Part shown: positions 11,610-20,695 of the stretch, in pieces
Position numbering within the stretch: the first letter of the stretch is position 1
Layout: every line of letters starts with the position of its first letter
Assembly (NCBI RefSeq): GCF_000025325.1
Contig: NC_013743.1
Location: 3,286,001-3,350,000, forward strand
Length of the DNA stretch: 64,000 bases
Direction of reading: 5' to 3'
Source of the DNA: Haloterrigena turkmenica DSM 5511
GTDB taxonomy: Archaea; Halobacteriota; Halobacteria; Halobacteriales; Natrialbaceae
Translations under genes and position numbers: made by a program
Notes under the pieces: generated by a model
What the model saw: only the letters and a program-made list of their open reading frames with translations
The model's database searches: none
Told to the model about the DNA's origin: nothing

Positions 11610-14600
11610 TCAGTCGTCGCCCAGGGTCTCGAGGTCATCGGGCCCGCAGCCGAGCGATCTGTGCGGGCAGTACTGACAGTGATCGCCCGGCGTCGTCTCG
11701 ACGAACGAGGGATCGTCGACCGCCGCGAGGCGCTCGCGGACGGTCGGCCACGGGGGCAGTTCGTCCGCGTCGAGCAGGTCGACGCGCGGCCCGACGGCCT
11801 CGCTGACGTAGACGTAGCCGACCGCCGCCACCGGCTCGTCGAACCGCCGCTCGCAGGCGCGGGCGTACAGCGCCAGTTGCGTGGCGTCGGCGGGCGCGAT
11901 CCGTTCGGCCGTCGCCTTGTAGTCGAGCACCGCCAGCTCGCCGTCGGGCGTCCGCCGAATCGAGTCGATATAGCCCACGACGTCGCCGGTCACGTCGGCG
12001 ACGTCCTCGAGCGAGAAGGGTAGCTCCGCGGCCACCGGCTCCCAGTCGGCGACCGGCGCGTCGTAGTCGGCCGCGGCGGCCTCGAAGAACCGATCGATAC
12101 AGCCCAGAACGCCCTCGCGGTACTCGAGCAGGTCCCGTGCGGTGAGCTGGCGGACGGCGGCCTCGCGCCACGCCTCGCGGGTACGGTACTCGCGGTAGAA
12201 CGCCTCCTCCGCGACGTCGTGGAAGACGGTGCCGACGAGCCGGGAGCCGGACTCGAGCGGTGAGTCCGTTGCCGTCGCTGCGTCCGTCTCCGGTCGCGCC
12301 GTCGTTCCGCCGACGCCCGCCGTCGGATCGTCGAACGCACGTACGACGTGATCGAGGTAGTGCTTTCGCGGACAGGTGTCGTGGGTCTCGAGGGCGGTGT
12401 AGCTGTGGCGGAGCGCGACCGGCAGCGTCGTCGCGTTCGAGAGGGTCTCGACGGGGAACCGGACGGTATCGGTCGTCAACGCGGAGAGCCGGCGGCCGGT
12501 CGGAACCCGTCGCGTCGAATCCGCCTCGCCGATCTCGGCGGCCGCGTCGCCCTCGTCGCCTCGATCGGTTCCAAACCGTCCAAACGCCTCGAGCGCGTGA
12601 CTCGCCGCGTCGGCGGCCGGCAACAGCGTCTCCCCGCGCAGCAGCCGTCCCAGTCGGTGGACCGTCCGAATCGCGTCCCGCGTCTCGAGCGGTTCGACGT
12701 ACCGGTCGTCGTAGCCGGCGTAGTAGGTGATCGTCCCCGGATCGACGCTGGCCGCGGCCGCGAGTTCGTCGGTGCGGTCGACGACGGTCTCGGGGTAGGT
12801 CTCCCGCACCCGCTCGAAGCTCGCGCGGAGCGACGACCACAGCTCCATCCGCTCGCCGGCGACCGACCACTCGATGTCGCCGGAGAGGCAGGCGTCAGCG
12901 GTCGCACAGCCGAGTTCGTCCTCGTCGCCGTCGTAATCGTACACGCTCCCGAAGACGAACAGGTGGTTCTCGGCCCGCGTGAGCGCGACGTGGAGCACCC
13001 GCCACTCTTCGCCGACGGTCTCGGTCGCGAGGTCGGCCAGCAGCGGCGACTCGATCTCGTCGTCGAGCGTCGCCGCGAGCAGCCGATACCGGGCTCGTTG
13101 GGCGTAATCGCGCTCGACGCACCACTCCTCGTCGGAGAGGTACGGGACGAGGACGGTGTCGAACTCCAGCCCCTTCGCCTGGTGGACGGTCATCACGTCG
13201 ATCGAGTCCGCCGACTGGGTCCCCCGCGTTCGCTCGCTGCCTCCGCCCTGAAGCGTCCGCTCGAGCGCGTCGACGAACGACGGCGTCAGCGTCCCGATCA
13301 CCGAGTCGCCGGTGTAGGCGTCGACGAACCGCTCGACGCGCTCGAGTTCCTCGCGCTCCTCGCTGGTGAGGAACCACTCGAGGCGGGTCACCTCGCGGAA
13401 CCGCTGGACGAACCCCGACAGCGGGTAGACGTCTCGCACGTCCTCGAGTTTCGCGAGGTGGTCGCGCGCCCGCCGGACGCGATCGGGGTCCTCGAGCGCC
13501 GTGGACTCGACTTCCGCGTCCGGACCGACCGCCATCACGGCGTCGTACAGCGAGCCGTCCGCGCGCTGCAGCGTCGCGAGGTCGGCCTCGGAGAGCCGGT
13601 ACCGGTAGAGCAGCACGCGCCGGAGGTGGGCGTCGGCGTCGGGATCGACGAGGACCCGGAGGTACGAGACGAGCGTCCGGATCCCGGGGTCGATCTCGCC
13701 GCGCGGCGAGCCGGAGATCTCGTAGGGGATCCGTCGCTCCCGGAGCTCGTCGGCGACGGCCTGCGCGTGGCGATTCGTGCGGACGATGACCGCGATGTCC
13801 TCGAGCGATCGCCGGGGGACGTTTTCGGCTTCGCCGTTTAGCAGCCTCGAGACGGTCGTCGCGACCTGATCCGCCGGCGACGGGCCGACCGCGTCGCTTT
13901 CGATCTTGACGACGCGATCCGGCCGGTCTTCGTCCGTTTCGAACCCTGTCTCGCGACCTGCCGTCGCGTCGCTATCCGTCCGGTACTCACCAGGGGTCCG
14001 CCCGACCTCGCGGAGCCGTTTCGAGGACTGGGAGCCGTAGTCGCAGTGGTTGGTGAGATCGAGGATCTCCTGGCGCGACCGGAAGTTGAGCTCGAGTTCG
14101 ATCCCCCGGTGGTCGTCGTAGGCGTCGGCGAGCCGGTCGAGCCCCTCCCGGTCGGTCCCTCGCCAGCCGTAGATCGCTTGATCCTTGTCGCCGATCGCGA
14201 GCAGGTCGGGTCGGTCCGGCCCGTCCGTGAGTTCGGTGATGAGCGCGAACTGGGTCTCGTCGGTGTCCTGGAACTCGTCGCAGTAGACCTGCGTCCACTC
14301 GCCGGTGATCTCGTCGGCGATCGTCTCACGGGTCGCCGACCCGTTCGACCCGTCCGCGGAACGGTGTTCCGCGCCATCCTCGAGCAGTCCGGTCGCCGTC
14401 CGGACCAGTTCGTCGAAGTCGAGCGCGCCCTCCTCCGCGAGGGCGTCGTGGTAGTCGGCGTAGACGTCGGTGTAGTGGCGGGCCAGCCGCAGGAACTCGA
14501 CGTAGTGTTTCAGCCGGCCGAACGGGCTCTGCTCGATGCGCTCGGTCGCGGTCCGCCAGATCTCGTTTCCGAAGAGCGCTCGCGGCAACTGTTTGGTCAT

Positions 14601-15482
14601 CCGATCCTCGAGCGAGAGCGCCTCGATCGCGTTCGTCACCGTGTCCTGCATGACCCGGAGATAGCGATCGATATCGCGAACGACGGCGTCCTCGCGGAAC
14701 GGTTCCGGTGCCTCCGCGATCTTCTCGCGGCAGTACTCGAGGAGTTTCCCGTACTCGACCAGCGACGAGCGGGACTCCTCGAGGTGATCGTCGGCGTTGA
14801 AGTAGCGAAGCGCCTCGTTGTCGAACGAGAGGTCCTGGCCGGCGGTCCGCTCGAGCCAGAGGACGAACTCGTTGCAGAGCTCGAGGGTGCGGACCTCGGG
14901 GAGCCGCTCTCGGAGCTCGTCGGGCGTGACGTCCTCCTGGCTCATCGACTGGATGAAGTCGTCGACGGCGGCGGTGAGGTCGTCGGGCGAGCCGTCGCCC
15001 CGCGTCGCGGTCGCGAAGCCGTAGTCGTTGGTCGCGAGCAGTCGGCCGACGATCCGGCGCCGCTTGCGCTCGGTGACGACGTCGAACTCCGGCGAGTAGC
15101 CCAGGTAGTAGGCGTAGTCTCGGACTAGCCGGTAACAGAAGGAGTGGTAGGTGTAGACGTCGATCGCCGCCGCGGCCGCGGGATCGAGGCGTTCCGCGAC
15201 CGCCTCGCGGATGCTCCCGGCGGCCTCGTTGGCGAAGGTCAACACCAGCACGTCGTCGGGGTCGACCTCGCCGCGTTCGATCGCCCGCTCGATCCGCATG
15301 AGCATCGTCGTCGTCTTCCCGGTGCCGGCACCGGCGTCGACGGAGGTACAGTCCGCTCGGCTCTCGATGACGGCCCGCTGGTTGCCCTTCGGCTCGAGGG
15401 CGCTCAGAGCATCGGCGACGCTCGAGCCCGCGGTCTCCTCGGCGTCCGAACGCGGTCCGCGTGCGTCCTCGTCCTCAGCCAT
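11610..15482 (-). CDS. UvrD/AddA-like helicase with C-terminal Fe-S PD-(D/E)XK nuclease
   Basis: A 1290-residue SF1A helicase. Visible motifs: Walker A GAGTGKTT (residues 51-58), Walker B YCDEFQDTD, motif III LLAIGDKDQAIYGWRG, motif IV LNFRSRQEIL, motif V IDVMTVHQAKGLEFD, motif VI VLHVALTRAENHLF. The C-terminus is a RecB/AddA-type nuclease with GYID (Asp1173), LDYK (Asp1187, Lys1189), then QLALYA, and an iron-sulfur cluster formed by a Cys before the domain (HDTCPRK) plus Cys1269, Cys1272 and Cys1279. The start at 15482 overlaps the previous stop by eight bases (ATGGCTGA), which decides it against an upstream in-frame ATG. Expected role: processing of double-strand ends for recombination. Confidence 0.92.
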   Translation of the reverse strand: MAEDEDARGPRSDAEETAGSSVADALSALEPKGNQRAVIESRADCTSVDAGAGTGKTTTMLMRIERAIERGEVDPDDVLVLTFANEAAGSIREAVAERLDPAAAAAIDVYTYHSFCYRLVRDYAYYLGYSPEFDVVTERKRRRIVGRLLATNDYGFATATRGDGSPDDLTAAVDDFIQSMSQEDVTPDELRERLPEVRTLELCNEFVLWLERTAGQDLSFDNEALRYFNADDHLEESRSSLVEYGKLLEYCREKIAEAPEPFREDAVVRDIDRYLRVMQDTVTNAIEALSLEDRMTKQLPRALFGNEIWRTATERIEQSPFGRLKHYVEFLRLARHYTDVYADYHDALAEEGALDFDELVRTATGLLEDGAEHRSADGSNGSATRETIADEITGEWTQVYCDEFQDTDETQFALITELTDGPDRPDLLAIGDKDQAIYGWRGTDREGLDRLADAYDDHRGIELELNFRSRQEILDLTNHCDYGSQSSKRLREVGRTPGEYRTDSDATAGRETGFETDEDRPDRVVKIESDAVGPSPADQVATTVSRLLNGEAENVPRRSLEDIAVIVRTNRHAQAVADELRERRIPYEISGSPRGEIDPGIRTLVSYLRVLVDPDADAHLRRVLLYRYRLSEADLATLQRADGSLYDAVMAVGPDAEVESTALEDPDRVRRARDHLAKLEDVRDVYPLSGFVQRFREVTRLEWFLTSEEREELERVERFVDAYTGDSVIGTLTPSFVDALERTLQGGGSERTRGTQSADSIDVMTVHQAKGLEFDTVLVPYLSDEEWCVERDYAQRARYRLLAATLDDEIESPLLADLATETVGEEWRVLHVALTRAENHLFVFGSVYDYDGDEDELGCATADACLSGDIEWSVAGERMELWSSLRASFERVRETYPETVVDRTDELAAAASVDPGTITYYAGYDDRYVEPLETRDAIRTVHRLGRLLRGETLLPAADAASHALEAFGRFGTDRGDEGDAAAEIGEADSTRRVPTGRRLSALTTDTVRFPVETLSNATTLPVALRHSYTALETHDTCPRKHYLDHVVRAFDDPTAGVGGTTARPETDAATATDSPLESGSRLVGTVFHDVAEEAFYREYRTREAWREAAVRQLTARDLLEYREGVLGCIDRFFEAAAADYDAPVADWEPVAAELPFSLEDVADVTGDVVGYIDSIRRTPDGELAVLDYKATAERIAPADATQLALYARACERRFDEPVAAVGYVYVSEAVGPRVDLLDADELPPWPTVRERLAAVDDPSFVETTPGDHCQYCPHRSLGCGPDDLETLGDD

Positions 15483-16569
15483 CGAACCGCACCTCCGCGG
15501 CGATGTAGTCCCCACAGCAGACCGTGTAGTCGCAGTCGGGACAGGCCTCGCTCGAGATTTCGTCCCAGCGGCCGGTGTCGGTCGGGTCGAACGCGCCGGC
15601 GACGAGGTCGCCCACGACGCGCGCGAGACGATCGTCGACCGTCCGATTTCGGTGTTCGTGGGTCATACCGTAGGTGTGGTGATCGATGTAGCGGTCGGTC
15701 AGATCCATCGTCTCGAGGCTCGTTTCGACGGTCTCGCGGACCCAGTTGACCGCAGTACGCGAGCGGTCCGCCAGCGGGATCTGGACGTATCGGCAGGTCC
15801 GGTCCTCGAGGCCGAGCCGATCACAGCGGTTCCGGAGGCCGTCGAGGACGACGGCGGTCTCGAAGAGCGCGCCGACGAACGACGGCTCGAAGGCGTCCGC
15901 GTCGGGGTCGAAGTGGTCCGTGAACTGGCCGGCGATGTCACCCTCCCACTCGGAGCGGTAGCGCAGGAGCCCCAGCGGCGCCAGCGTCGGAACGAAGCGA
16001 ACGCCGACGACCGACGAGCCGTCCGCGTAGACGTAGTCGACGGTCGCGTCGACCGCGACGCTGCCGGGGATCGCTCCCGTATCGGCGGCTCCATCACTGT
16101 CCCCATCCCGTTCGGGCAGCGATATCGTACTCGAGAGCGGCAGGTTCGGGCCGATCAACTCGCCGCCCGCCGTGTCGGCCGCGAGCGCCTCGATGCCGGC
16201 GGCGTGCTCGGCGCCGACCGCCTCGACGTAGGCCTCGAGGGTCGCCTCGAGGACCCGCCGTTCGTGTCGGCGCTGGGCCAGCGAGTGAAACTGCTCGTCG
16301 TGATCGTCCCAGAGCGCTGCGAGTCGGTCCCGCGCAGTGTCGAGCAGGGCCTCGCGGTCGGTCTCGCCGCGGCGCAACGCGTCACAGATCGCGGTCCGCA
16401 GGAGGTCCACGCGGTCGTCGATCGACGACTCGTCGCCGTCGCCCTCGAGACCGTACGCGTGGGCGAACTCGTACCGACGGGGGCAGTGGAGAGCAGTCAC
16501 GACGGCGTCGGTCGAGAGCGCGTCGGGAGCGTTGCCGCTGTCGCCGTCGGCGCCGTGGCCGTCAGTCAT
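15475..16569 (-). CDS. PD-(D/E)XK-like Fe-S protein, probably without nuclease activity
   Basis: The 364-residue protein keeps the four-cysteine pattern of Cas4/AddB nucleases: Cys29 in LHCPRRYEF and a C-terminal set Cys343, Cys346 and Cys351/352 in ACPDCDYTVCCGDY. The active-site hairpin is changed: where GxxDxx...DYK is expected, it reads VDATVDYVYADG then VVGVRF, with neither the acidic residue nor the lysine. I infer a structural or DNA-binding role. It overlaps both neighbours by eight bases, so the three proteins are made together. It could still be an active nuclease with shifted residues. Confidence 0.72.
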   Translation of the reverse strand: MTDGHGADGDSGNAPDALSTDAVVTALHCPRRYEFAHAYGLEGDGDESSIDDRVDLLRTAICDALRRGETDREALLDTARDRLAALWDDHDEQFHSLAQRRHERRVLEATLEAYVEAVGAEHAAGIEALAADTAGGELIGPNLPLSSTISLPERDGDSDGAADTGAIPGSVAVDATVDYVYADGSSVVGVRFVPTLAPLGLLRYRSEWEGDIAGQFTDHFDPDADAFEPSFVGALFETAVVLDGLRNRCDRLGLEDRTCRYVQIPLADRSRTAVNWVRETVETSLETMDLTDRYIDHHTYGMTHEHRNRTVDDRLARVVGDLVAGAFDPTDTGRWDEISSEACPDCDYTVCCGDYIAAEVRFDG

Positions 16570-18823
16570 CGCGAACCACCTCGCCCGCGGCGAACTCGAA
16601 CTGCGAGCGGACCGCCTCGGCGAGTTCGTCGTCGACGTCGCCCTCGGCGAGGACGACCGCGATCTCCTCGAAGAGTTCCTCGGTCGCGCCGAGGTCGGCC
16701 TCGCCGCCGGTGCTCGCTTCCCGGAGGATGCGCTCGAGTTCGCCCCGCGGCTGGGCCAGCAGCGCCTCGAGGGCGTTGGACTCGCCGTGGATCGCCGCGT
16801 CCGTGTCGGCGTCGACGGCCCGGAGTTCGAGCTCGGGCGTCGCCTCGAGTTCCTGCAGGTAGCGCGACTCGTCGTAGGTCCGCCGCAGGCCGCCGGCACC
16901 GCGTTCGTACGAACAGCAGTAGAGGCGGCTCCGCGCGGCGCGGGAGCCGAGCGCGAGGCGCCGTCGGGAGCGCTGGGCGTGATAGGTCTCGAACGGATCG
17001 CCGACGCCGTCGGCGTCGACGGTGGCGAACGTCGCCGTCACGTCCTCGACGTCGGGATCCGTGACGGCCGGGTAGCAGTCCATCTCGCGGAGCCACGCCG
17101 TCGGGAACAGTTGCGTGAGGAACTGCTCGCCGGGGTAGGTGTCGTCGATCAGATCCAGCAGGAAGACGGCCTCCCGCGAGTCGTACTTGAGGTCGTCGAC
17201 GGCACAGACCGTCACGCCGCCCGTCGGCGGCTGGGTCTCGACCGCGTGGACGTACGGCGCGTCGTACTGGATCGTTCGCCGGAGCATCCGTCGCAGTCCC
17301 CGCCAGTCCGGGCCGACGAGGTCGGTCTCCTCGACGAACCGGGCGATCTCGAGGACGCGACGAACCCCCGCGTACCCCTCGCGGGCGTCGATCCAGTCCT
17401 CATCGCGGGCGATCCGGCCCTTCAGGTCCGTTCGGCGGAGCCACCGCTCGAGCGACTGCGAGACGCTCGCGCCGGCGCAGTCGGCCAGCAGCTCCGGCGA
17501 GAAGTCGTCGACGCGGGCTCGGAGCCGCTCTACGGCGACCGTCTCCGGATCGTCCGCGTCGCGGTCCGGAGGCCCGCGGTCGCCGGCGAGCGCGGCGTCG
17601 ATCCGGTCGTTGCTATCGCGCTCGCGCGCACACTGCAGCGTCACGAACGCGTAGAGTTCGTTGACGGCCGGATCCTCGGCGAGCGACGGTGTGCCGATCG
17701 TCGCCGTCGGGATCCCGGCCTCGCGGAGTTGCGTCCTGGTTTCGGGAACCCGCTCGATCCGGGGGACGGCGACGGCGACATCGTCGTAGCTCCAGCCGTT
17801 CCGATCCCGGAGCGCCTGGATCTCGGTGGCGACGGACCGGACCTGTTCCCTGGCGGTCCGTGTGCGGATCCGGCGGGCGTCGTCGTGTTCAGTGTGGCCG
17901 TTCGACCGCGGCGTCTCGCCCATCGCCAGTACCCGCGTCACGGCGCGGTGCGGCGGCGTCCCGGTCCCGGGTTCGGGCTCGCGTCGGTTCTCGTCAGACT
18001 CGAGGACCTCGATTTCCAGCCCGTCGCCGACGTGGTCCTCGATCGAGCCGGACTCGACGCGGGTACGTTCGACGCTGGCGTGGCGCTCGCCGAGACAGAC
18101 GAGGTCCGCGTCGACGGTCAGCGCCGCGAGGTAGCGCCGGTCGAGCCGTCGGTACTCCTCGAACTCGATGGCGAGGACGGCGTCGATCGACTCGCCGATC
18201 CGCGTCCGTAGATCGTCCGTGTTCGCCTCGAGCGCGTCGACGGTTCGGGGGATCACGTCCGCCCGTTCGACGTAGTCCCGGTCCTCGAGTTCGGCGTGGA
18301 ACCGGTCGTTCATCGCGTACAGGAAGGCCAGCGCGTCGTGGGGATCCTCGCTCTCGACGTCCGCGAGGCGCAGCCGCTGGCGCGTCGCCTCGAGCAGCAG
18401 TTGCCCGACGTCGCGGGCGAAGCTCTCGTGGTCGGCGGCGCGCTCGAGGTAGGCCGGCACCTCGCGGCTGGCGCCGTCGATCACCAGCGAGATGAGTTCG
18501 ATGCGCTCCTCGTACTCGAGTCGGTCGAGCGTCGGGTCCAGCGCCTCGAGGACCTTCGAGGCGTGTTCGGGCAGCGACTCGACGCGAGGGGACTGGGGCG
18601 TGCCGTCCGTCGCCCCGACGGCGGCCAGCGCGGCGGTGAGGCGCTCGAGGCCGGCGGGATGGCGTTTCAACACCAGCACGTTCCGCGGGCCGTACTCGGC
18701 CGCGAGGGCGGCGTACTCGCCGGCGATCCAGTCGAAAAGCTCGTCGCTGGGGGCCGGTTCGGCGCGGAGTTTGCAGGTCCCCTGAAGGGATGCCGGTGAC
18801 GGAGCCATCGATCGGTCTGTCAC
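16562..18823 (-). CDS. AddB-like protein with degenerate helicase motifs
   Basis: The 753-residue protein has the layout of a UvrD-family helicase but no Walker A: the N-terminus reads CKLRAEPAPSDELFDWIAGE. Remnants of later motifs remain: VTVCAVDDLKYDSREAVFL where motif V (AKGLEFD) is expected and RRRLALGSRAARSRLYCCSY where motif VI is expected. Bacterial AddB is likewise a dead helicase paired with AddA, although its nuclease is fused while here it is a separate gene. It is the first gene of the operon. The start is a GTG at 18823; an ATG at 18808 is equally possible. Confidence 0.75.
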   Translation of the reverse strand: MTDRSMAPSPASLQGTCKLRAEPAPSDELFDWIAGEYAALAAEYGPRNVLVLKRHPAGLERLTAALAAVGATDGTPQSPRVESLPEHASKVLEALDPTLDRLEYEERIELISLVIDGASREVPAYLERAADHESFARDVGQLLLEATRQRLRLADVESEDPHDALAFLYAMNDRFHAELEDRDYVERADVIPRTVDALEANTDDLRTRIGESIDAVLAIEFEEYRRLDRRYLAALTVDADLVCLGERHASVERTRVESGSIEDHVGDGLEIEVLESDENRREPEPGTGTPPHRAVTRVLAMGETPRSNGHTEHDDARRIRTRTAREQVRSVATEIQALRDRNGWSYDDVAVAVPRIERVPETRTQLREAGIPTATIGTPSLAEDPAVNELYAFVTLQCARERDSNDRIDAALAGDRGPPDRDADDPETVAVERLRARVDDFSPELLADCAGASVSQSLERWLRRTDLKGRIARDEDWIDAREGYAGVRRVLEIARFVEETDLVGPDWRGLRRMLRRTIQYDAPYVHAVETQPPTGGVTVCAVDDLKYDSREAVFLLDLIDDTYPGEQFLTQLFPTAWLREMDCYPAVTDPDVEDVTATFATVDADGVGDPFETYHAQRSRRRLALGSRAARSRLYCCSYERGAGGLRRTYDESRYLQELEATPELELRAVDADTDAAIHGESNALEALLAQPRGELERILREASTGGEADLGATEELFEEIAVVLAEGDVDDELAEAVRSQFEFAAGEVVRDD

Positions 18824-18971
18824 CCAGTATAGCCGAGTTCGTACTTAAACCTGCGCCGCGGACTGAACGTGGTTTTCGCGGCTCGGCGTGTCGGTAGGCT
18901 GATCGATCGGCAGTCTCGCGTGTCCCGATCGACCCGTCGACCATCGGCGAGCGACTCGACTTCGACAATTC

Positions 18972-18979
18972 TTATAGTG
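18972..18979 (+). promoter_or_regulatory. TATA box for the CBS-domain gene
   Basis: TTATAGTG sits in an AT-rich patch about 26 bases before the ATG at 19000, the spacing expected for a leaderless transcript. This is the reason for choosing 19000 over the in-frame ATG at 18994. Confidence 0.55.
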
Positions 18980-18999
18980 TATAAAGAATACAGATGTGT

Positions 19000-19404
19000 A
19001 TGGACGATATTTTCGTCGGACGGGTCATGTCCTCGTCGCTTCACACGGTGACGCGGGACACGCTCGTCGAGGAAACCGCACAACTGATGCTCGAGAACGA
19101 GATCGGCTCGGTCGTCGTCACCGACGACGACAACCGACTCGAGGGGATCCTGACGACGACGGACTTCGTCCGCATCGTCGCCGAACGGAAACCGAAAGAC
19201 CAGACGCCGGTCTCAAAGTACATGACCGAGGATATCGTGACGGTCTCGGCCCAGGACAGCATCCGCGACGCCGCGGACGTCATGGTCGAACACGGCTTCC
19301 ACCACCTCCCCGTCGTCGACGACGAGGTGGGCGTGATCGGGATGGTCACGACGTCCGATCTGACGTCGTACCTCTCGCGCGAGGAGACGCCGAGCCCCAA
19401 GTAG
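19000..19404 (+). CDS. Tandem CBS-domain protein
   Basis: The 134-residue protein consists of two CBS motifs (residues about 8-60 and 73-130), each with the usual ending GILTTTDFVR and GMVTTSDLT. CBS pairs bind adenine nucleotides and act as energy sensors, often by contact with another enzyme or channel. No effector domain is attached and no partner gene is adjacent, so its target is unknown. An alternative start is the ATG two codons upstream at 18994. Confidence 0.9.
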   Translation: MDDIFVGRVMSSSLHTVTRDTLVEETAQLMLENEIGSVVVTDDDNRLEGILTTTDFVRIVAERKPKDQTPVSKYMTEDIVTVSAQDSIRDAADVMVEHGFHHLPVVDDEVGVIGMVTTSDLTSYLSREETPSPK

Positions 19405-19510
19405 TTCTTTTCGCCGCCGGTCGGCGTTCAGTCGCGGTGTCCGCTCTCGGGCCATCGGGCTCGTTTACCTGATTGGCGGGAGAATCGCTCTCGGGGCCGT
19501 CAGAGCGGCG

Positions 19511-19870
19511 TTAGCCATCCGTCTCGCCGTCGCCGTCCGGCATCCAGCGGATCGTCTCGTCGAGGCGATCCCGGAGCCGTCGGGCCTCCGCCGGCGTCAG
19601 TTCGACGTCCGCGTGGCCCGTCCCGTGATCGCCGGCCATCGCGTCGATGCTCACGACGACCCGGTCCCCGTCCTCGGACTCCGGACGGACGGAGACGTCG
19701 GCCCGATCCGGATAGTCCCGCGGCGGTCCGATCTCGAGGTCGGTCTCGCCACGGGTAACACCGATGTGGACGCGCTCGGTGAGCTCGAGATCGATCGCGT
19801 CCGTCGGATCCTCCTCGATCGGCTCCGGTTCCCGCTCGTCGGCTCCGTCATGAGTGGTGTTCTCACCCAT
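19511..19870 (-). CDS. Acidic haloarchaeal protein of unknown function
   Basis: A 119-residue, strongly acidic protein. After a disordered N-terminus it shows alternating hydrophobic residues suggestive of beta strands (RVHIGVTRGETDLEI, DRVVVSIDAM), then a helix (LTPAEARRLRDRLDETIRWM). The LTPAEARRL ending is frequent in small haloarchaeal proteins. I do not recognise a named domain with confidence. The start at 19870 (MGENTTHDG) is preferred over one 48 bases upstream that adds a basic stretch. Confidence 0.65.
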   Translation of the reverse strand: MGENTTHDGADEREPEPIEEDPTDAIDLELTERVHIGVTRGETDLEIGPPRDYPDRADVSVRPESEDGDRVVVSIDAMAGDHGTGHADVELTPAEARRLRDRLDETIRWMPDGDGETDG

Positions 19871-20026
19871 AAGTAGCCGTTCGATCGCATCCGCCTTGGG
19901 TGTACGCCCGGACCCCATCGCTCGAGAACCGAGTACAGAGGATACGGTACGTCGAACTGCGGTGTGTCAGTGTGTTCTGTACTCGCGTCCGCTCGGAACG
20001 GGCGACGGCCGTCGTCGCGTCACCTC

Positions 20027-20629
20027 TCACTCGACCTCGATTCGGTGGCCGTCGTCGCCGTCCTCGGCGATCGGCATGTGGACCTCGAGGACGCCGTTGT
20101 GGTAGGTCGCCGTGATCTCGTCGGCGACGATTTCCTTCGGGACGGGGACGTGGCGGCCGACCCGGCGCGACCGGACGGATCGAGCGGTGTCGGTGCCCGA
20201 CTCGACGTCGGTCCGGGCGTCGATCGTCAGGCGACCGTCCGTGTAGCTGAGGCCGATGTCCGTCTTCTCGAAGCCCGGCAGGTCCATCACGAAGACGTAG
20301 GCGTCGCCCTCGTCCTCGAGGGTCGCCGCGTCGCCCATCGCGGCGCCGGTCTCCCCTCCGAAGCCGCCGAAGACGGGCCACTGCGAGCCGGATACGGGGC
20401 GTCCGGACTCGAGGGAAGCGTCATCGGGTTCGAGAGTCCGGCGGTCGGTTTCGGGGGCGTGTCGGTCCGTTTCAGAGGCGTGTCGATCCGAATCAGGCCC
20501 GGTGTGACCGGACTCGAGGGTCCCGCCGAAGCCGGGCGACGCGAACTCGTGCATCCAGGTCGTGCGGAGTTGGTCGAAGGCGCGGTCCATCTCGCGAAAC
20601 ATGCGGTTCATCTCGTCGAAGGATGTCAT
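20027..20629 (-). CDS. Hsp20 / alpha-crystallin family small heat-shock protein
   Basis: The 200-residue protein begins MTSFDEMNRMFREMDRAFDQ, typical of haloarchaeal Hsp20. A low-complexity insert of repeated DRHA/ETDRR units follows (about residues 45-75), and the alpha-crystallin domain fills the C-terminal half (VFVMDLPGFEKTDIGLSY, VPKEIVADEITATYHNGVLEVHMP). It should hold unfolding proteins in an ATP-independent manner. The charged insert between arm and core is longer than usual. A palindrome in the promoter suggests regulated expression. Confidence 0.9.
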   Translation of the reverse strand: MTSFDEMNRMFREMDRAFDQLRTTWMHEFASPGFGGTLESGHTGPDSDRHASETDRHAPETDRRTLEPDDASLESGRPVSGSQWPVFGGFGGETGAAMGDAATLEDEGDAYVFVMDLPGFEKTDIGLSYTDGRLTIDARTDVESGTDTARSVRSRRVGRHVPVPKEIVADEITATYHNGVLEVHMPIAEDGDDGHRIEVE

Positions 20630-20640
20630 CGATAATCGAC

Positions 20641-20652
20641 GTCCTATAGGAC
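20641..20652 (-). promoter_or_regulatory. Perfect palindrome GTCCTATAGGAC upstream of hsp20
   Basis: This 12-bp palindrome lies 12 bases upstream of the hsp20 start, next to AT-rich TATA-like DNA (ATTATTAAT, about 20655-20665). Its position suits a repressor that blocks transcription initiation at low temperature. The core CCTATAGG also occurs as a palindrome upstream of gltB at 5127-5134. Function is inferred. Confidence 0.45.
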
Positions 20653-20675
20653 ACGATTAATAATAAGGATTGCTG

Positions 20676-20695
20676 GACGCGTGATAGCACGCGTC
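20676..20695 (-). terminator. Terminator-like hairpin after the flavin disulfide reductase gene
   Basis: GACGCGTG-ATAG-CACGCGTC forms a perfect 8-bp stem touching the TAG stop of the upstream gene. On the minus strand it is followed by a T-rich run (CCTTATTATTAAT), the layout of an intrinsic terminator. The same T-rich patch forms part of the hsp20 promoter region. Confidence 0.55.

Noticed and set aside
12348-18211. Several long plus-strand frames opposite the helicase operon
   Set aside because: They run antisense to genes with clear motifs and overlaps, and show no domain signatures.
18820-19083. Short minus-strand frame between the AddB-like and CBS genes
   Set aside because: It overlaps the CBS gene and its promoter and has a basic composition foreign to this proteome.
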